64,000 bases of DNA from Clostridium sp. BJN0013 (GCF_040939125.1 NZ_CP162495.1:2542001-2606000), one strand, 5' to 3'. Counted from the first letter of the stretch, positions 44,537 through 54,334 are shown. The notes: generated by a model not told the origin, from the sequence alone. A program made the numbers and translations.

Positions 44537-44968
44537 TTAATCTCGTATATCTGACATATCTACAGTTCTCATCTTTACATCACAATTTTCATTAGATGGA
44601 AATATATCCTCTTCTAAGTACTCTAGATCATCTGTTTCATCCTCTTCTCTTAACTTATCCTCTTTAATACCTTCTTCTAAATCTTCTTCTTCATTTAAAT
44701 TCTGCCTATAATTAGGTATGGAATATCCTTCATAATAGGGATATGTTGGCGGTGACATTTGTGGCATATAATTTGCTGGACACATATATCCCATATATGG
44801 ATTTGAATTCACACTACCTAAGAAAACAGGATACATTCTATAAAGAGCAGGTTCATAATACATATAAGGCATATCTATAGGGTACTGATAATCATCCTCC
44901 ATGTCATCATACATATCATCATTTTCGTCCATATATTCATCTGGCTCCATATCTGGCCATCTGTACAT
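44537..44968 (-). CDS. Acidic Tyr/Pro/Met-rich protein, unknown
   Basis: The 143-residue protein is of low complexity. The N-terminal part has runs such as DENDDMYDDMEDDY, the middle is rich in Tyr, Pro and Met (MPYMYYEPALYRMYP, PPTYPYYEG), and the C-terminus is very acidic (EEEDLEEGIKED). No signal peptide, membrane segment or known domain is seen. Similar composition occurs in spore coat proteins, so a coat role is a guess only. It has a GGAGG-like ribosome site and its own terminator. It lies between the flagellar operon and the PilZ gene. Confidence 0.7.
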   Translation of the reverse strand: MYRWPDMEPDEYMDENDDMYDDMEDDYQYPIDMPYMYYEPALYRMYPVFLGSVNSNPYMGYMCPANYMPQMSPPTYPYYEGYSIPNYRQNLNEEEDLEEGIKEDKLREEDETDDLEYLEEDIFPSNENCDVKMRTVDMSDIRD

Positions 44969-45038
44969 AATATAACTCCTCCTGAAAATATTACATCTAT
45001 ATATTATATGTTTATGTAGTGCGTATGTTTACATAAAA

Positions 45039-45824
45039 TTATCTTTTCATATTATTTATAAGTCCCCACATCTCATCAGCAGTGGTAAGCCCTTTTGCTC
45101 CCAAGGAGAATGCTCTTTGAGCCAATATCATATCTGTAATTTCCCTGCCCAAATCCACATTGGATTGTTCTAAATACCCTTGAAGTATATTTGCATCTTG
45201 ATTTTCAGTGATTTGAACATTCTCTGCAGGCAAGTATAGATTATCACCAATGGATACCATGGAATCCTGCCCTACTGCATTATATACATTTATCTTTCCA
45301 TATAATACACTGTTATCATCTATATTCACATATATTTGTCCCTTTTTATCTATTGTAAAATTATCATTATTAAGTAAAACTCCTGAACTCATCAAATTAG
45401 TTCCTTCTTCTGTAAGATTTACCTCCAGCCTGTTTCCATCTGGATCCACCAATTCTCCATTTGAATCTACATTAAAATCTCCTGCTCTCTCATAGCCTTG
45501 AGTACCGTTTTGAAGGGTTATTCTAAAAAATCCTTCTCCATCTATTGCCATATTTGCTTTTAACCCTGTTTCCTTAAGACTGCCCTGTGAAGTATCTCTA
45601 AGCCAGTTTGTAGTTCTAACTCCAGTACCATTAATAGTATTCTGCCCTTCATCATTAACTGGATATCCATTTCTATCTAAAGTTTCATATACCAGATCCT
45701 GAAAATTCACAACCTCTTTTTTATAGCCAACAGTCTCTACATTTGCCATGTTATTAGATATGCTATTGAGTTTTTCCTGTTGGGCATTCATGGCACTTGC
45801 ACTATTCCATATAGCTCTAAGCAT
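45039..45824 (-). CDS. flgG: Flagellar rod protein FlgG (FlgG/FlhP family)
   Basis: The 261-residue protein has the axial-protein N-terminus LRAIWNSASAMNAQQEKLNSIS, NNMANVETVGYKKE, and the matching C-terminal helix (LEQSNVDLGREITDMILAQRAF). These N- and C-terminal coiled coils pack in the flagellar rod. It is the last of two rod genes downstream of the sigma factor gene, the position of flhO/flhP in Bacillus; whether it is the distal FlgG or FlhP cannot be told by eye. Confidence 0.9.
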   Translation of the reverse strand: MLRAIWNSASAMNAQQEKLNSISNNMANVETVGYKKEVVNFQDLVYETLDRNGYPVNDEGQNTINGTGVRTTNWLRDTSQGSLKETGLKANMAIDGEGFFRITLQNGTQGYERAGDFNVDSNGELVDPDGNRLEVNLTEEGTNLMSSGVLLNNDNFTIDKKGQIYVNIDDNSVLYGKINVYNAVGQDSMVSIGDNLYLPAENVQITENQDANILQGYLEQSNVDLGREITDMILAQRAFSLGAKGLTTADEMWGLINNMKR

Positions 45825-45890
45825 AAAAACCCCCTCCTTGAAATAAATAAAATATCTCTACCTTTAATCTATTATAAACTTTTACATACT

Positions 45891-46658
45891 CTATACTTTC
45901 CCTGCTTCATTTATTAATTTATCCAAAGTTCCATCTATCGACTGAACTACCTTTTGATCCGTCTCAAAAGCCCTCATAGTGGTTATTAAATCAGACATTG
46001 TATTTACTAAGTTTACATTGGACTTCTCCAGTGATTTTTGTCTCACTACTGTATTTATTTCTCTTGCATTTTCTCCAGTATATAAATTATCTCCAACCTT
46101 AGTTAAGGCATTATAGTCATTAAAATCCACTGTATATATTTTATATCTTTCATTGCCATCTATACTTATATTCCCATAGGCATCTGAAGTTATCTCTCCA
46201 CTACCCACATTTATGGCACCCAGTGCTCCTGTTTGATTATCTCTTCCTATAACCGTATTTCCAGAATCATCTACCAGTATTCCCTGTGTATTTACATGAA
46301 AATGTCCATCTCTGGTATAAAACTCATTTCCATCTTCTCTCCGAACTGTAAAAAATCCTCTTCCCTCAATGGCAAAGTCTGTAGATATGTCAGTAGATTC
46401 TATAGTGCCTTGAGTAAATCCTGTATTTACTGAATCTATCTTACTTCCCAAGGTCATAGAACCTATTACATTCCTTACATTTTTTCCATTTACTATTTTG
46501 TCATAATTTTGTATAAGTACTTCATTGAATATAGTACTTTTCAAATCATCCTGCTTAAATCCAACAGTATTTACATTGGCTAAATTATTTGTTATTACAT
46601 CCTGCTTTGCCTCTTGAACTATCATACCAGACACAGCTGTATAAAAACTTCTAATCAT
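45891..46658 (-). CDS. flgF: Flagellar rod/hook-basal body protein (FlgF/FlhO family)
   Basis: The 255-residue axial protein has NNLANVNTVGFKQDD near residue 28 and a C-terminal helix LEKSNVNLVNTMSDLITTMRAFETDQK, the flagellar basal-body rod signatures. It is shorter than FlgE and is followed by the FlgG-like gene. The ATG overlaps the stop of a newly noticed small ORF (ATGA). The FlgF or FlhO label is by order. Confidence 0.88.
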   Translation of the reverse strand: MIRSFYTAVSGMIVQEAKQDVITNNLANVNTVGFKQDDLKSTIFNEVLIQNYDKIVNGKNVRNVIGSMTLGSKIDSVNTGFTQGTIESTDISTDFAIEGRGFFTVRREDGNEFYTRDGHFHVNTQGILVDDSGNTVIGRDNQTGALGAINVGSGEITSDAYGNISIDGNERYKIYTVDFNDYNALTKVGDNLYTGENAREINTVVRQKSLEKSNVNLVNTMSDLITTMRAFETDQKVVQSIDGTLDKLINEAGKV

Positions 46659-46882
46659 TTATTTCCCTCCCCACTATTGATAACTTTCATTTCATCTGGA
46701 TATTTCATTCCCATAGAACGGGCTTTATTCTCAATTTGACTTTTACTCATTTCGTATTGAATTTTTACACCACTCATAACAAATGTAGCTATTAGAATAC
46801 CTATACCTATGCCTATTAATATCTTTCTATCACTAAAAAAATCAAAAATTAATCTTATTCTGTATATAACTCTTTTATTAAT
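46655..46882 (-). CDS. Small membrane protein in the flagellar operon, probable ATT start
   Basis: An overlooked frame of 75 codons fills the gap between the DUF6115-like gene and flgF. It encodes a basic start (NKRVIYRIRLIFDFFSDRK), one membrane helix (ILIGIGIGILIATFVM) and a charged tail ending NSGEGNK, and its TGA overlaps the flgF ATG. No ATG, GTG or TTG occurs before residue 36, but an ATT follows GGGGGAGG by four bases. The start is inferred, as is expression; an internal ATG start would lose the helix. Confidence 0.55.
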   Translation of the reverse strand: MNKRVIYRIRLIFDFFSDRKILIGIGIGILIATFVMSGVKIQYEMSKSQIENKARSMGMKYPDEMKVINSGEGNK

Positions 46883-47412
46883 AGAACCTCCCCCTTATCA
46901 ATACCCGTTTTTTCAGATACTTCATCTATAGACATACCTTCTTTAAGCAATTCTCTTATTTTATGTATCTTGATGTTATTACTACTTTCTCCTTCATTCT
47001 TACCACTGATAAACTCTTCATGTTCTCCAGTTTGTTCTACAATAACATTTTCATTGTGTTCATCCTTGCTTTCATTTTCCAAAATGTTAACTGGATTATA
47101 TTTTGAATTATTATCTGTCTTATTACTATTTAAATCAATATTTTCAGTAACTTTTTCGCCCCTGCCATTATAAAGCATTACTTCAGTAATTGGATTTTTT
47201 CTCTCATATCTTAAATTTTCTATTTCTTCCTGAAGTTTAAATATTGTTTCTGAAAATTCCTTTTTTATCTTAGTAATTTCAACTTTATAATCCTCCATGC
47301 TATTTTGCTTCATATCCAACTGATGTTGAAAAGATTTTTTCTCTTTAATCACTGCATTTAAATTCAATACTATAAGAAGTATTCCCGTTATAATCAGTAT
47401 AATTACACTCAT
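46855..47412 (-). CDS. DUF6115-like membrane-anchored coiled-coil protein
   Basis: The protein has an N-terminal membrane helix (MSVIILIITGILLIVLNL), a long coiled coil (about 20-75), a low-complexity linker and a C-terminal helix-turn-helix-like segment (IRELLKEGMSIDEVSEKTGI, KGEVLLIKELY). Proteins of this layout follow the sigma-D gene in many clostridial flagellar operons. The ATG at 47412 has GAGGAG five bases upstream; an upstream ATG (47469) adding 19 residues lacks a site. Role unknown, perhaps linking the operon's sigma factor or motor to the membrane. Confidence 0.8.
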   Translation of the reverse strand: MSVIILIITGILLIVLNLNAVIKEKKSFQHQLDMKQNSMEDYKVEITKIKKEFSETIFKLQEEIENLRYERKNPITEVMLYNGRGEKVTENIDLNSNKTDNNSKYNPVNILENESKDEHNENVIVEQTGEHEEFISGKNEGESSNNIKIHKIRELLKEGMSIDEVSEKTGIDKGEVLLIKELYTE

Positions 47413-47465
47413 ATTAACTCCTCTTTTAAAATCCCAATTACTATAAAAAATCTTAATTGGAAGAT

Positions 47466-48191
47466 TCATATATATTTCAATTTCACCATAGCTTTTCTTA
47501 AATGTACCATTGCCCTACTGTGAAGTTGACATACCCTGGATTCAGATACATTTAAAATATGACCTATTTCTTTTAATGTTAACCCTTCATAATAATACAA
47601 AGTGAGTACTAAATTATCTTTTTCATTTAAAAGTTCTAAAGCTTTGGCCAAATATTCTAATCTTTCTTTCTCCTCCAAACTCTTTTCTGGACTAGGACTT
47701 TTAGTATCTTCTATGGTACCCATAATAGGAATATTATCCTCATCTGAAAATATTAAATCCTCCAAAGAAACCATAGATATATAATTTATATAATTTTCAA
47801 TTTCCATCATTTCCTTTAAAGATATTCCCAGCTTATCAGCTATCTCAACACTACTGGGCTCTCTACCTAACTCTCTCTGAAGATATTCCACCGCTGCATT
47901 ATACCTATTAAGCTTGTCCATAGCCCCTTTGGAAATAGGACTATTTCTTCTTAATTCATCTATCATAGAACCTTTTATTCTTATGGAAGCATAAGTGGAA
48001 AATTTCATCCCCCTATCCTTATCGAACTTATTTATTGCATCCATTAATCCTAAAGTTCCATAGCTGACCAAATCTTCATATTCAATATATCTAGTCTTTC
48101 CTATTATGACTCTAGACGCAATATATTTCACTAGAGGAAGATATTTTTTAACTAATTCTTCTTTTATATTTAATTCATTTGCCAAAGCCAT
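47466..48191 (-). CDS. fliA: FliA/WhiG-family flagellar sigma factor
   Basis: The 241-residue sigma-70 family protein has region 2 (YLPLVKYIASRV, EYEDLVSYGTLGLMDAINKFD, KFSTYASIRIKGSMIDELR), region 3 (ELGREPSSVEIADKLGIS) and region 4 (LTLKEIGHILNVSESRVCQLHSRAM). The FliA/SigD type transcribes late flagellar genes such as flagellin and chemotaxis genes and is held by FlgM. It lies after flhA-flhF-flhG, the usual place of sigD. Confidence 0.95.
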   Translation of the reverse strand: MALANELNIKEELVKKYLPLVKYIASRVIIGKTRYIEYEDLVSYGTLGLMDAINKFDKDRGMKFSTYASIRIKGSMIDELRRNSPISKGAMDKLNRYNAAVEYLQRELGREPSSVEIADKLGISLKEMMEIENYINYISMVSLEDLIFSDEDNIPIMGTIEDTKSPSPEKSLEEKERLEYLAKALELLNEKDNLVLTLYYYEGLTLKEIGHILNVSESRVCQLHSRAMVHLRKAMVKLKYI

Positions 48192-48259
48192 AATTTTAGT
48201 CTCCCTTCATTCCTTTTATATTCCATCATAAATATATTTAAATCTTTTCTATAGGAAAA

Positions 48260-49135
48260 TTATGAAAAAATATCGAAAATCTTATTAAATAAACTCTGAA
48301 TGCTAGCTTTTATTTCAGGATTTTTAACTCCTGCCAATTTATTTGCTATAAAATTTATATCTTTTGAAGCTTCTGAATTTGGATAATTTATCAAAAGTGG
48401 AATTTGATTTCTAACAGCCTGTATAAGATTTTTATCATCTGATATACATCCTACATATTCAAGTTTAATACTCAAAAACTTATTTACTACACTGTTAAAT
48501 TTGGTGAAAGTTTTTTCTCCTTCTTTAACGTCTGTAGTTCTATTTACAATTACCTTAGCCCTATCCTTTAATTTAAAATGATTCACAGCTTTTACCAGAC
48601 TATAAGCATCTGTAAGGGAAGTAGGTTCCGGTGTAGTAATTATAATAAATTCCTGACAACAGGTTATAAAGCCCAATACATCTCTATTTATGCCAGCTCC
48701 TGTATCTAATACTATATAATCCACATCATTTAAAGAAGATAATTTTTTTATAAAATCATCCCGTTGAGTTTTTGTTATACCTTCAATCTTTAAAATTCCA
48801 GTTCCTCCTGGAAGCAACTTTACTCCAAAAGGCCCTCTAATAATAACATCTTCTATAGTTTTATTCCCCAAAATTACATCGTAAACATTATATTTAGGTA
48901 AAAATCCCATAAGTACATCATCGTTACCCATACCCATATCACCATCAAATATTAAAACCTTTTTGCCCATTTTTTGCAAAGCTATAGATACATTTACTAC
49001 AAAATTACTTTTCCCAACCCCTCCTTTACCAGAAGCAATTGCCATTATTCTGGGTTTTGCATTAAACTCCGAGCCTACTTTTGATCGTTTATCCACCTCA
49101 GCTAATTTTCTCAATTGTTCAGCTTGATCTAGCAT
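48260..49135 (-). CDS. flhG: FlhG/MinD-like ATPase controlling flagellar number
   Basis: The 291-residue ParA/MinD ATPase has the deviant Walker A SGKGGVGKSN (about 35-43), DGDMGMGNDDVLMG and VLDTGAGI. FlhG stimulates the FlhF GTPase and sets flagellar number. The N-terminal DQAEQLRKL helix resembles the FlhF-activating helix of FlhG. It overlaps flhF by seven bases. The C-terminal part has a membrane-targeting amphipathic helix-like stretch. Confidence 0.95.
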   Translation of the reverse strand: MLDQAEQLRKLAEVDKRSKVGSEFNAKPRIMAIASGKGGVGKSNFVVNVSIALQKMGKKVLIFDGDMGMGNDDVLMGFLPKYNVYDVILGNKTIEDVIIRGPFGVKLLPGGTGILKIEGITKTQRDDFIKKLSSLNDVDYIVLDTGAGINRDVLGFITCCQEFIIITTPEPTSLTDAYSLVKAVNHFKLKDRAKVIVNRTTDVKEGEKTFTKFNSVVNKFLSIKLEYVGCISDDKNLIQAVRNQIPLLINYPNSEASKDINFIANKLAGVKNPEIKASIQSLFNKIFDIFS

Positions 49136-50319
49136 ATAATATCCTCTCCCAATACAAGCTTTGCTAATTCTTCAGGCTCCATGATTTTTATATCTTCTGG
49201 TACATTTTGTCCTGTGGTAACAAAACTTATAGGTTTCTTAGCTGATTGTAATATATTCAATATAGAACCATAAGTAGATGTTTCATCTAGCTTAGTTATT
49301 ATTATATCGCTGTAATTTAACTTCTTATATCCATTCACTATTACGTCTATATCCTTATCTTTGGTAGTACAACTTATTACTAAATGTACATTGTTAGTTT
49401 GAACCTTGTCTATAAATGCCCTTAACTCTGATATCTGCATCTCATTTCTACTACTTCTCCCTGTAGTATCTATTAAGATAGTATCGCAGCTTTTCATATT
49501 ATCTATAGCTTTTGACATATCCTTCATGGAAAGTATTACCTGAAAAGGTATATTCATTATATCTGCATAAGTTCTAAGCTGCTCTACTGCTCCTATTCTA
49601 TATGTATCTATGGTTATAAGACCTACTTTCTTCTTTTCAATAAGCACAAGTTTTCCCGCAAGTTTTGCAATGGTGGTAGTTTTACCTACTCCTGTAGGTC
49701 CTACTAAAACAACCACATGTTCCAACTCTTTATTATCCACTTTTATCATGTCTTTTACTACTTCCCTTAATTTTTCCTCATCTTCTCTATCGTCATCCAT
49801 TGCATTTACACTATTTAATATTTTCTTTACTACACTACGGCTAAAATCACTATTTTCAAGCTTTATTTGAAGCTTACTTTTTCCAATATTTCCATAAGAA
49901 CCTTGTATCACTTCATTTAACATACTTTTCATCTGCTGTACTTCTTTTATAACAGCATCATTATTTTTATCTATTATACTATTTTCGTAAAAACTCCTAG
50001 ATATACCGGAATCTTTTATGCCATTATCTGATAAAGCTTTATCATCTGAACTCGTATCTTTCATTTTATTGTCTATTATTTTTTTTATAGCCTCAACACT
50101 CTGTTTCATATTATCATTATTATACTGACTTTTTTTATGCTCTTCTTTTTTATTATCTACAGCCGCAGTAACTTCTAAAATTTTCTTGGAAAAAAAGCCC
50201 ATTATACCGCTTTTTCTAATCTTTCTCTGACTTATAATTATAGCTTCATTTCCCAATTCATATCTAATTCTGGTAATAGCCTCATTCATATTATTGGCTT
50301 TATATCTTTTAATGATCAT
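49129..50319 (-). CDS. flhF: FlhF, SRP-like GTPase for flagellar placement
   Basis: The 396-residue SRP-type GTPase has a variable basic N-terminal region (1-190), then VVVLVGPTGVGKTTTIAKL (G1 at 207-214), ITIDTYRIGAVEQL and DTTGRS, and the RGTG-like closing loop TKLDET. FlhF directs polar or subpolar assembly of the basal body. Its ATG overlaps the flhA stop (TAATG). Confidence 0.96.
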   Translation of the reverse strand: MIIKRYKANNMNEAITRIRYELGNEAIIISQRKIRKSGIMGFFSKKILEVTAAVDNKKEEHKKSQYNNDNMKQSVEAIKKIIDNKMKDTSSDDKALSDNGIKDSGISRSFYENSIIDKNNDAVIKEVQQMKSMLNEVIQGSYGNIGKSKLQIKLENSDFSRSVVKKILNSVNAMDDDREDEEKLREVVKDMIKVDNKELEHVVVLVGPTGVGKTTTIAKLAGKLVLIEKKKVGLITIDTYRIGAVEQLRTYADIMNIPFQVILSMKDMSKAIDNMKSCDTILIDTTGRSSRNEMQISELRAFIDKVQTNNVHLVISCTTKDKDIDVIVNGYKKLNYSDIIITKLDETSTYGSILNILQSAKKPISFVTTGQNVPEDIKIMEPEELAKLVLGEDIIC

Positions 50320-52385
50320 TATATTGAAATCACTCCTTCAGTCTTTATCTCTACATCATTTGGTATTTCATTTAATGATAGTACATTTACGGACTGAAAT
50401 ACCATCTCAATTAATCTTCTAAAAGGCGCCCTTATTTTAGGTGAAACTAATATTATAGGCTGATTTTCATAGAAATAAACTGAATCCAAGACTTTTTTTA
50501 TGGAATTCAATATTTTATTTGTAGTTTCAGGATCTATGGAAGGAAAAGAACCTTGCATAGATTTCTGTATATTGCTTCCTATTAAACTCTCTAATTCTTG
50601 TGATAAGGTGACTACTACTATAGCACCATTTTCATCTATGAAAGAATTACATATACTTCTTCCCAGAGAAAATCTTACATATTCTGTTAGAAGTTCAATA
50701 TCCTTTGTGCTTCTGGAATTATCTGCCAGGGATTCTAATATAGTTACCATATCCTTTATGGATACCCTTTCCTTTAAAAGATTCTGAAGTACCTTTTGGA
50801 CCTCACCTATTGTAAGTAAATCCGGTATAAGTTCTTCTACTACAGTAGGGTATTTTTCTTTTACAGAATCTACTATTATTTTAACTTCCTGTCTTCCAAG
50901 TAATTCATAGGAGTGATTTTTAATAGTTTCTGTTAAATGAGTTACCATAACCGTAGTAGGGTCTACTACGGTTAACCCTTTAATCTCTGCTTCTTCCCTT
51001 TGATCTTTGTTAATCCAGGTAGCCGGCAATCCAAAAGAAGGTTCCACTGTACTTATACCCTGAATAGCAACATTAGAATTAGTAGGATCCATACATAATA
51101 ACATATTGGGAATAAGCTCTCCTCTTGCCATTACTGTACCTCTTATTTTTATAACATAATCGTTGGTCTTCAACTGCAAATTATCTCTAATCCTAATAGG
51201 TTGTACTATTATTCCCATTTCAATAGCGCACTGCCTTCTAACAGAAGTTATCCTTTGAAGCAAATCTCCCCCAGAACCCTCATCTGCAAGTGGTATCAAA
51301 CCGTAACCTATTTCTACTTCCATAGGCTCTACAGATATAAGATTCATTACATTTTCCGGTTCCTTATTTTCTATTTCAGTCATCTCCTGATTTTGCATTT
51401 CAATTTGCTGTATACTCTGTTCCTTTTCATCTTTATATAGAAGGTAAGCTGCTATACCACAGGCTATTGCCAATATAAAAAATGCTATATGTGGAAGTCC
51501 AGGTATAACTGCTAAAAATAAAAGAACTGCCCCGGCCATTGCTATTACTTTGGGAAATCCCGTAAGCTGTTTCATAGCCAGTGTACCAAAACTTTCACTG
51601 CTTCCAGAACGGGTAACAAGTATACCTGAAGCAGTAGATATCAAAAGAGCTGGAACTTGAGTTACTAATCCATCACCTATGGTAAGCTTAGTATAAGTCT
51701 GGGCTGATGTTGCAATATCCATTCCCATTACCACGACTCCAATTATTATTCCTGCTATTATATTTATCACCATAATTATAAGTCCGGCTATAGCATCACC
51801 TTTTACAAACTTAGAGGCACCATCCATAGCTCCATAAAAATCCGCTTCCATCTGAAGTTTGGCTCTTCTAGCTCTGGCACCATTTTCATCAATTAATCCT
51901 GAATTTAAATCTGCATCAATACTCATCTGTTTACCAGGCATAGAATCCAATGTGAATCTAGCAGAAACCTCTGATACCCTGCCGGCACCATTGGTAATTA
52001 CTATAAACTGTATAATTACTATAATTAAAAATATAATTATTCCAACAATATAATTTCCACCTACAACAAAATCTCCAAAGGCATTTATAACCTCTCCTGC
52101 ATAGCCTTCTGATAATATAAGCCTTGTAGAAGATACATTAAGAGCTAACCTAAATAAAGTCGTAATTAAAAGTAAAGTGGGAAATACAGAAAATTGCAAT
52201 ACTTCTGTTGTAAACATAGTTAAAAGTATAATTATTACAGATAATGTTATATTAAAAGACATAAGAATATCTAAAAGTTTTGGGGGCATAGGTATTATGA
52301 TCATCAACACTATCATAATAACTACCAAAGCCATTATTATATCTATATTGTCCTTTAATCTAAATCGTCTTTTGCTTCCTTCCAA
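50319..52385 (-). CDS. flhA: Flagellar export gate protein FlhA
   Basis: The 688-residue protein has about eight N-terminal membrane helices, the FHIPEP signature region (GNYIVGIIIFLIIVIIQFIVI, GRVSEVSARFTLDSMPGKQM) and a cytoplasmic domain from about residue 330. FlhA forms the nonameric export gate and docks chaperone-substrate complexes. Length is standard. It starts with TTG after GGTG. It directly follows the fliR-flhB fusion. Confidence 0.98.
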   Translation of the reverse strand: MEGSKRRFRLKDNIDIIMALVVIMIVLMIIIPMPPKLLDILMSFNITLSVIIILLTMFTTEVLQFSVFPTLLLITTLFRLALNVSSTRLILSEGYAGEVINAFGDFVVGGNYIVGIIIFLIIVIIQFIVITNGAGRVSEVSARFTLDSMPGKQMSIDADLNSGLIDENGARARRAKLQMEADFYGAMDGASKFVKGDAIAGLIIMVINIIAGIIIGVVVMGMDIATSAQTYTKLTIGDGLVTQVPALLISTASGILVTRSGSSESFGTLAMKQLTGFPKVIAMAGAVLLFLAVIPGLPHIAFFILAIACGIAAYLLYKDEKEQSIQQIEMQNQEMTEIENKEPENVMNLISVEPMEVEIGYGLIPLADEGSGGDLLQRITSVRRQCAIEMGIIVQPIRIRDNLQLKTNDYVIKIRGTVMARGELIPNMLLCMDPTNSNVAIQGISTVEPSFGLPATWINKDQREEAEIKGLTVVDPTTVMVTHLTETIKNHSYELLGRQEVKIIVDSVKEKYPTVVEELIPDLLTIGEVQKVLQNLLKERVSIKDMVTILESLADNSRSTKDIELLTEYVRFSLGRSICNSFIDENGAIVVVTLSQELESLIGSNIQKSMQGSFPSIDPETTNKILNSIKKVLDSVYFYENQPIILVSPKIRAPFRRLIEMVFQSVNVLSLNEIPNDVEIKTEGVISI

Positions 52386-52389
52386 AATA

Positions 52390-54219
52390 TCACCTCATCT
52401 TGTAAACCAAAGCCAATATCTCTGCTACTGCTTGATACATCTCTATGGGAATCTCCTTATCAATATCTACCTCTTTGTATATAAGCCTTGCAAGAGGTGG
52501 ATTTTCAATTATAGGAACATCATTATCTTTAGCCACTTTTTTTATTCTAACAGCCACTGAATCCAATCCTTTCGCCGAAACTATAGGTGCATTTTGATTT
52601 TCTTCATACTTAAGCGCTACAGCTACATGAGTAGGATTTGTTACTACTACTGTAGCCTTTGGAACTTCCTGCATCATCCTTCTCATTGCCATTTCCCTTT
52701 GCTTCTGCCTTATTTTACTTTTAATCTGTGGATCTCCTTCGTCCTGTTTATACTCCTCTTTAACTTCTTGCTTGGACATTTTTAAATCTTTATTATATTG
52801 AAAAATTTGAAATATGTAATCTATAACAGCTATAATTATCATTATCATAGCTACTCTAAAAAATATGTTTACTGTAAGCTTTGAAATAGCTTTTATTATA
52901 CTTTCAAAATTCAAACTGCTTAAATTCATTATATAAAGATAATTATCTTTTACAAATTTAACCCCTATAATTCCAACTACAGTTATTATAAAAAGACTTT
53001 TCAAAAGCTCCATTACAGCTCTCATGGAAAACATTCTCTTAAATCCATTTATGGGATTTAATTTTGATAAATCCGGTTTTAATGGATGAGAAGTCACAAG
53101 TCCTCTAGTCTGGAAGAAATTTGCCAAAACGCCCATAACAAGTATAGGTACAGCCACAGGTAAAAATATAATTCCCAATCTGCATATAGTTATAAAAGTT
53201 ATTTTCTGCACACTGGCATAATCTAAAGACATAACCAAATAATTATTAAAAAATGTTATCATAGTAGCTTTTACTTGAGAGCCCACATATCCCCCTAACA
53301 CAAGTATAACCAGTGTAGAAGCTAGAAGAGTGAGAGCCAGAGCTATTTCTTTACTCTTTGGAATCTGTCCTTTTTTTCTAGCATCACTTTTTTTTCTAGG
53401 AGTAGCTTCCTCTGTTTTATCATCAGAAGCAAATATTATAAGTAGTGGCAGTGTATTATAAAATCCTTTTATAGAATCTGGTATGGCCTGAAAAGAATTT
53501 CTCATAATTTTTAAGAATATAGGAAGTGCAAAACAGAATGAACCCAGTCCTATTAGTATCTTAATTGGAAGTCCAAGTATCATTATATTAAGTTGTGGAA
53601 CAGTTCTTGCAATAAGCGACATGGTCAAATCTGCTATTAAAATTATAAGTAGTATGGGTATTGCTATTTTTAAAGCTATAGAAAAATACATTATAAATGC
53701 TTTTATTATAATATTAATAGAACCCTGCGCTAAAAAAAAGCTGCCTAGTTTTATAGTAGAAAAACTATCTATGAGAGATCTTATCAACATATGGTGACCA
53801 TCTACTGCAAGAAAAACTACCATACAAAACCAATACATGAGCCGTTCTAGTAGAGTAGTATTACTACTAGAATTCGGATCAAACATACTCATCATAGAAA
53901 GTCCTACCTGCAAATCCATATAGCTTCCTGCAATTCTAAAAGCTGTAAAGCATAGACTCACCAGAAAGCCTAAAGTCAATCCTGCTACAACCTCATTTAT
54001 ACAATTATATATAAAAGGTATAGTGCTGCTTATAGTATTTACAGTAGAATAATCTATTCCTGGTAAAAGTATATATGCCATAACTAAAGTCAATCCTACT
54101 TTTACTATACTTGGAGTCCCACTGGGGAAAAATATAGGAACCATTGTAAAAAAACAAAATATTCTTAATGTTACAAGTATTAAAGCTGTAAAATACAAAG
54201 TATCTATCAAATTACCCAC
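52390..54219 (-). CDS. fliR-flhB: FliR-FlhB fusion protein of the flagellar export apparatus
   Basis: The 609-residue protein joins a complete FliR (about residues 1-262, SLARTVPQLNIMILGLPIKI) to FlhB (from DDKTEEATPRKKSDARKKGQ near 266). FlhB keeps the autocleavage motif NPTH (528-531) that triggers the hook-to-filament substrate switch. FliR-FlhB fusions are known in clostridia. The fused export gate subunits form the base of the FliPQR channel with FlhB around it. An IS200-type element separates it from fliQ. Confidence 0.95.
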   Translation of the reverse strand: MGNLIDTLYFTALILVTLRIFCFFTMVPIFFPSGTPSIVKVGLTLVMAYILLPGIDYSTVNTISSTIPFIYNCINEVVAGLTLGFLVSLCFTAFRIAGSYMDLQVGLSMMSMFDPNSSSNTTLLERLMYWFCMVVFLAVDGHHMLIRSLIDSFSTIKLGSFFLAQGSINIIIKAFIMYFSIALKIAIPILLIILIADLTMSLIARTVPQLNIMILGLPIKILIGLGSFCFALPIFLKIMRNSFQAIPDSIKGFYNTLPLLIIFASDDKTEEATPRKKSDARKKGQIPKSKEIALALTLLASTLVILVLGGYVGSQVKATMITFFNNYLVMSLDYASVQKITFITICRLGIIFLPVAVPILVMGVLANFFQTRGLVTSHPLKPDLSKLNPINGFKRMFSMRAVMELLKSLFIITVVGIIGVKFVKDNYLYIMNLSSLNFESIIKAISKLTVNIFFRVAMIMIIIAVIDYIFQIFQYNKDLKMSKQEVKEEYKQDEGDPQIKSKIRQKQREMAMRRMMQEVPKATVVVTNPTHVAVALKYEENQNAPIVSAKGLDSVAVRIKKVAKDNDVPIIENPPLARLIYKEVDIDKEIPIEMYQAVAEILALVYKMR

Positions 54220-54295
54220 TCCATATAATTTATAGTACAGATTTCTAGATGTAAACCTAACTTATACACGTAAATTATTAGTACTAAAGAACTAT

Positions 54296-54330
54296 GTTTA
54301 AGTTAAGAATTAAGAGTGAAAAGTTAAAAG
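54296..54330 (+). repeat. TTAAGAGTTA-type repeat flanking the IS200 element (right side)
   Basis: AAGTTAAGAATTAAGAGTG and AAAAGTTAAAAGT lie directly outside the hairpin end of the IS200-type element. The other side (55118-55151) carries the inverted counterpart ACTCTTAACTATTAACTAT. Confidence 0.55.
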
Positions 54331-54334
54331 TAAT

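Noticed and set aside
44969-45038. Extra small gene between the acidic protein and flgG
   Set aside because: Only 70 bases, holding the ribosome site of the acidic gene; no open frame of value.
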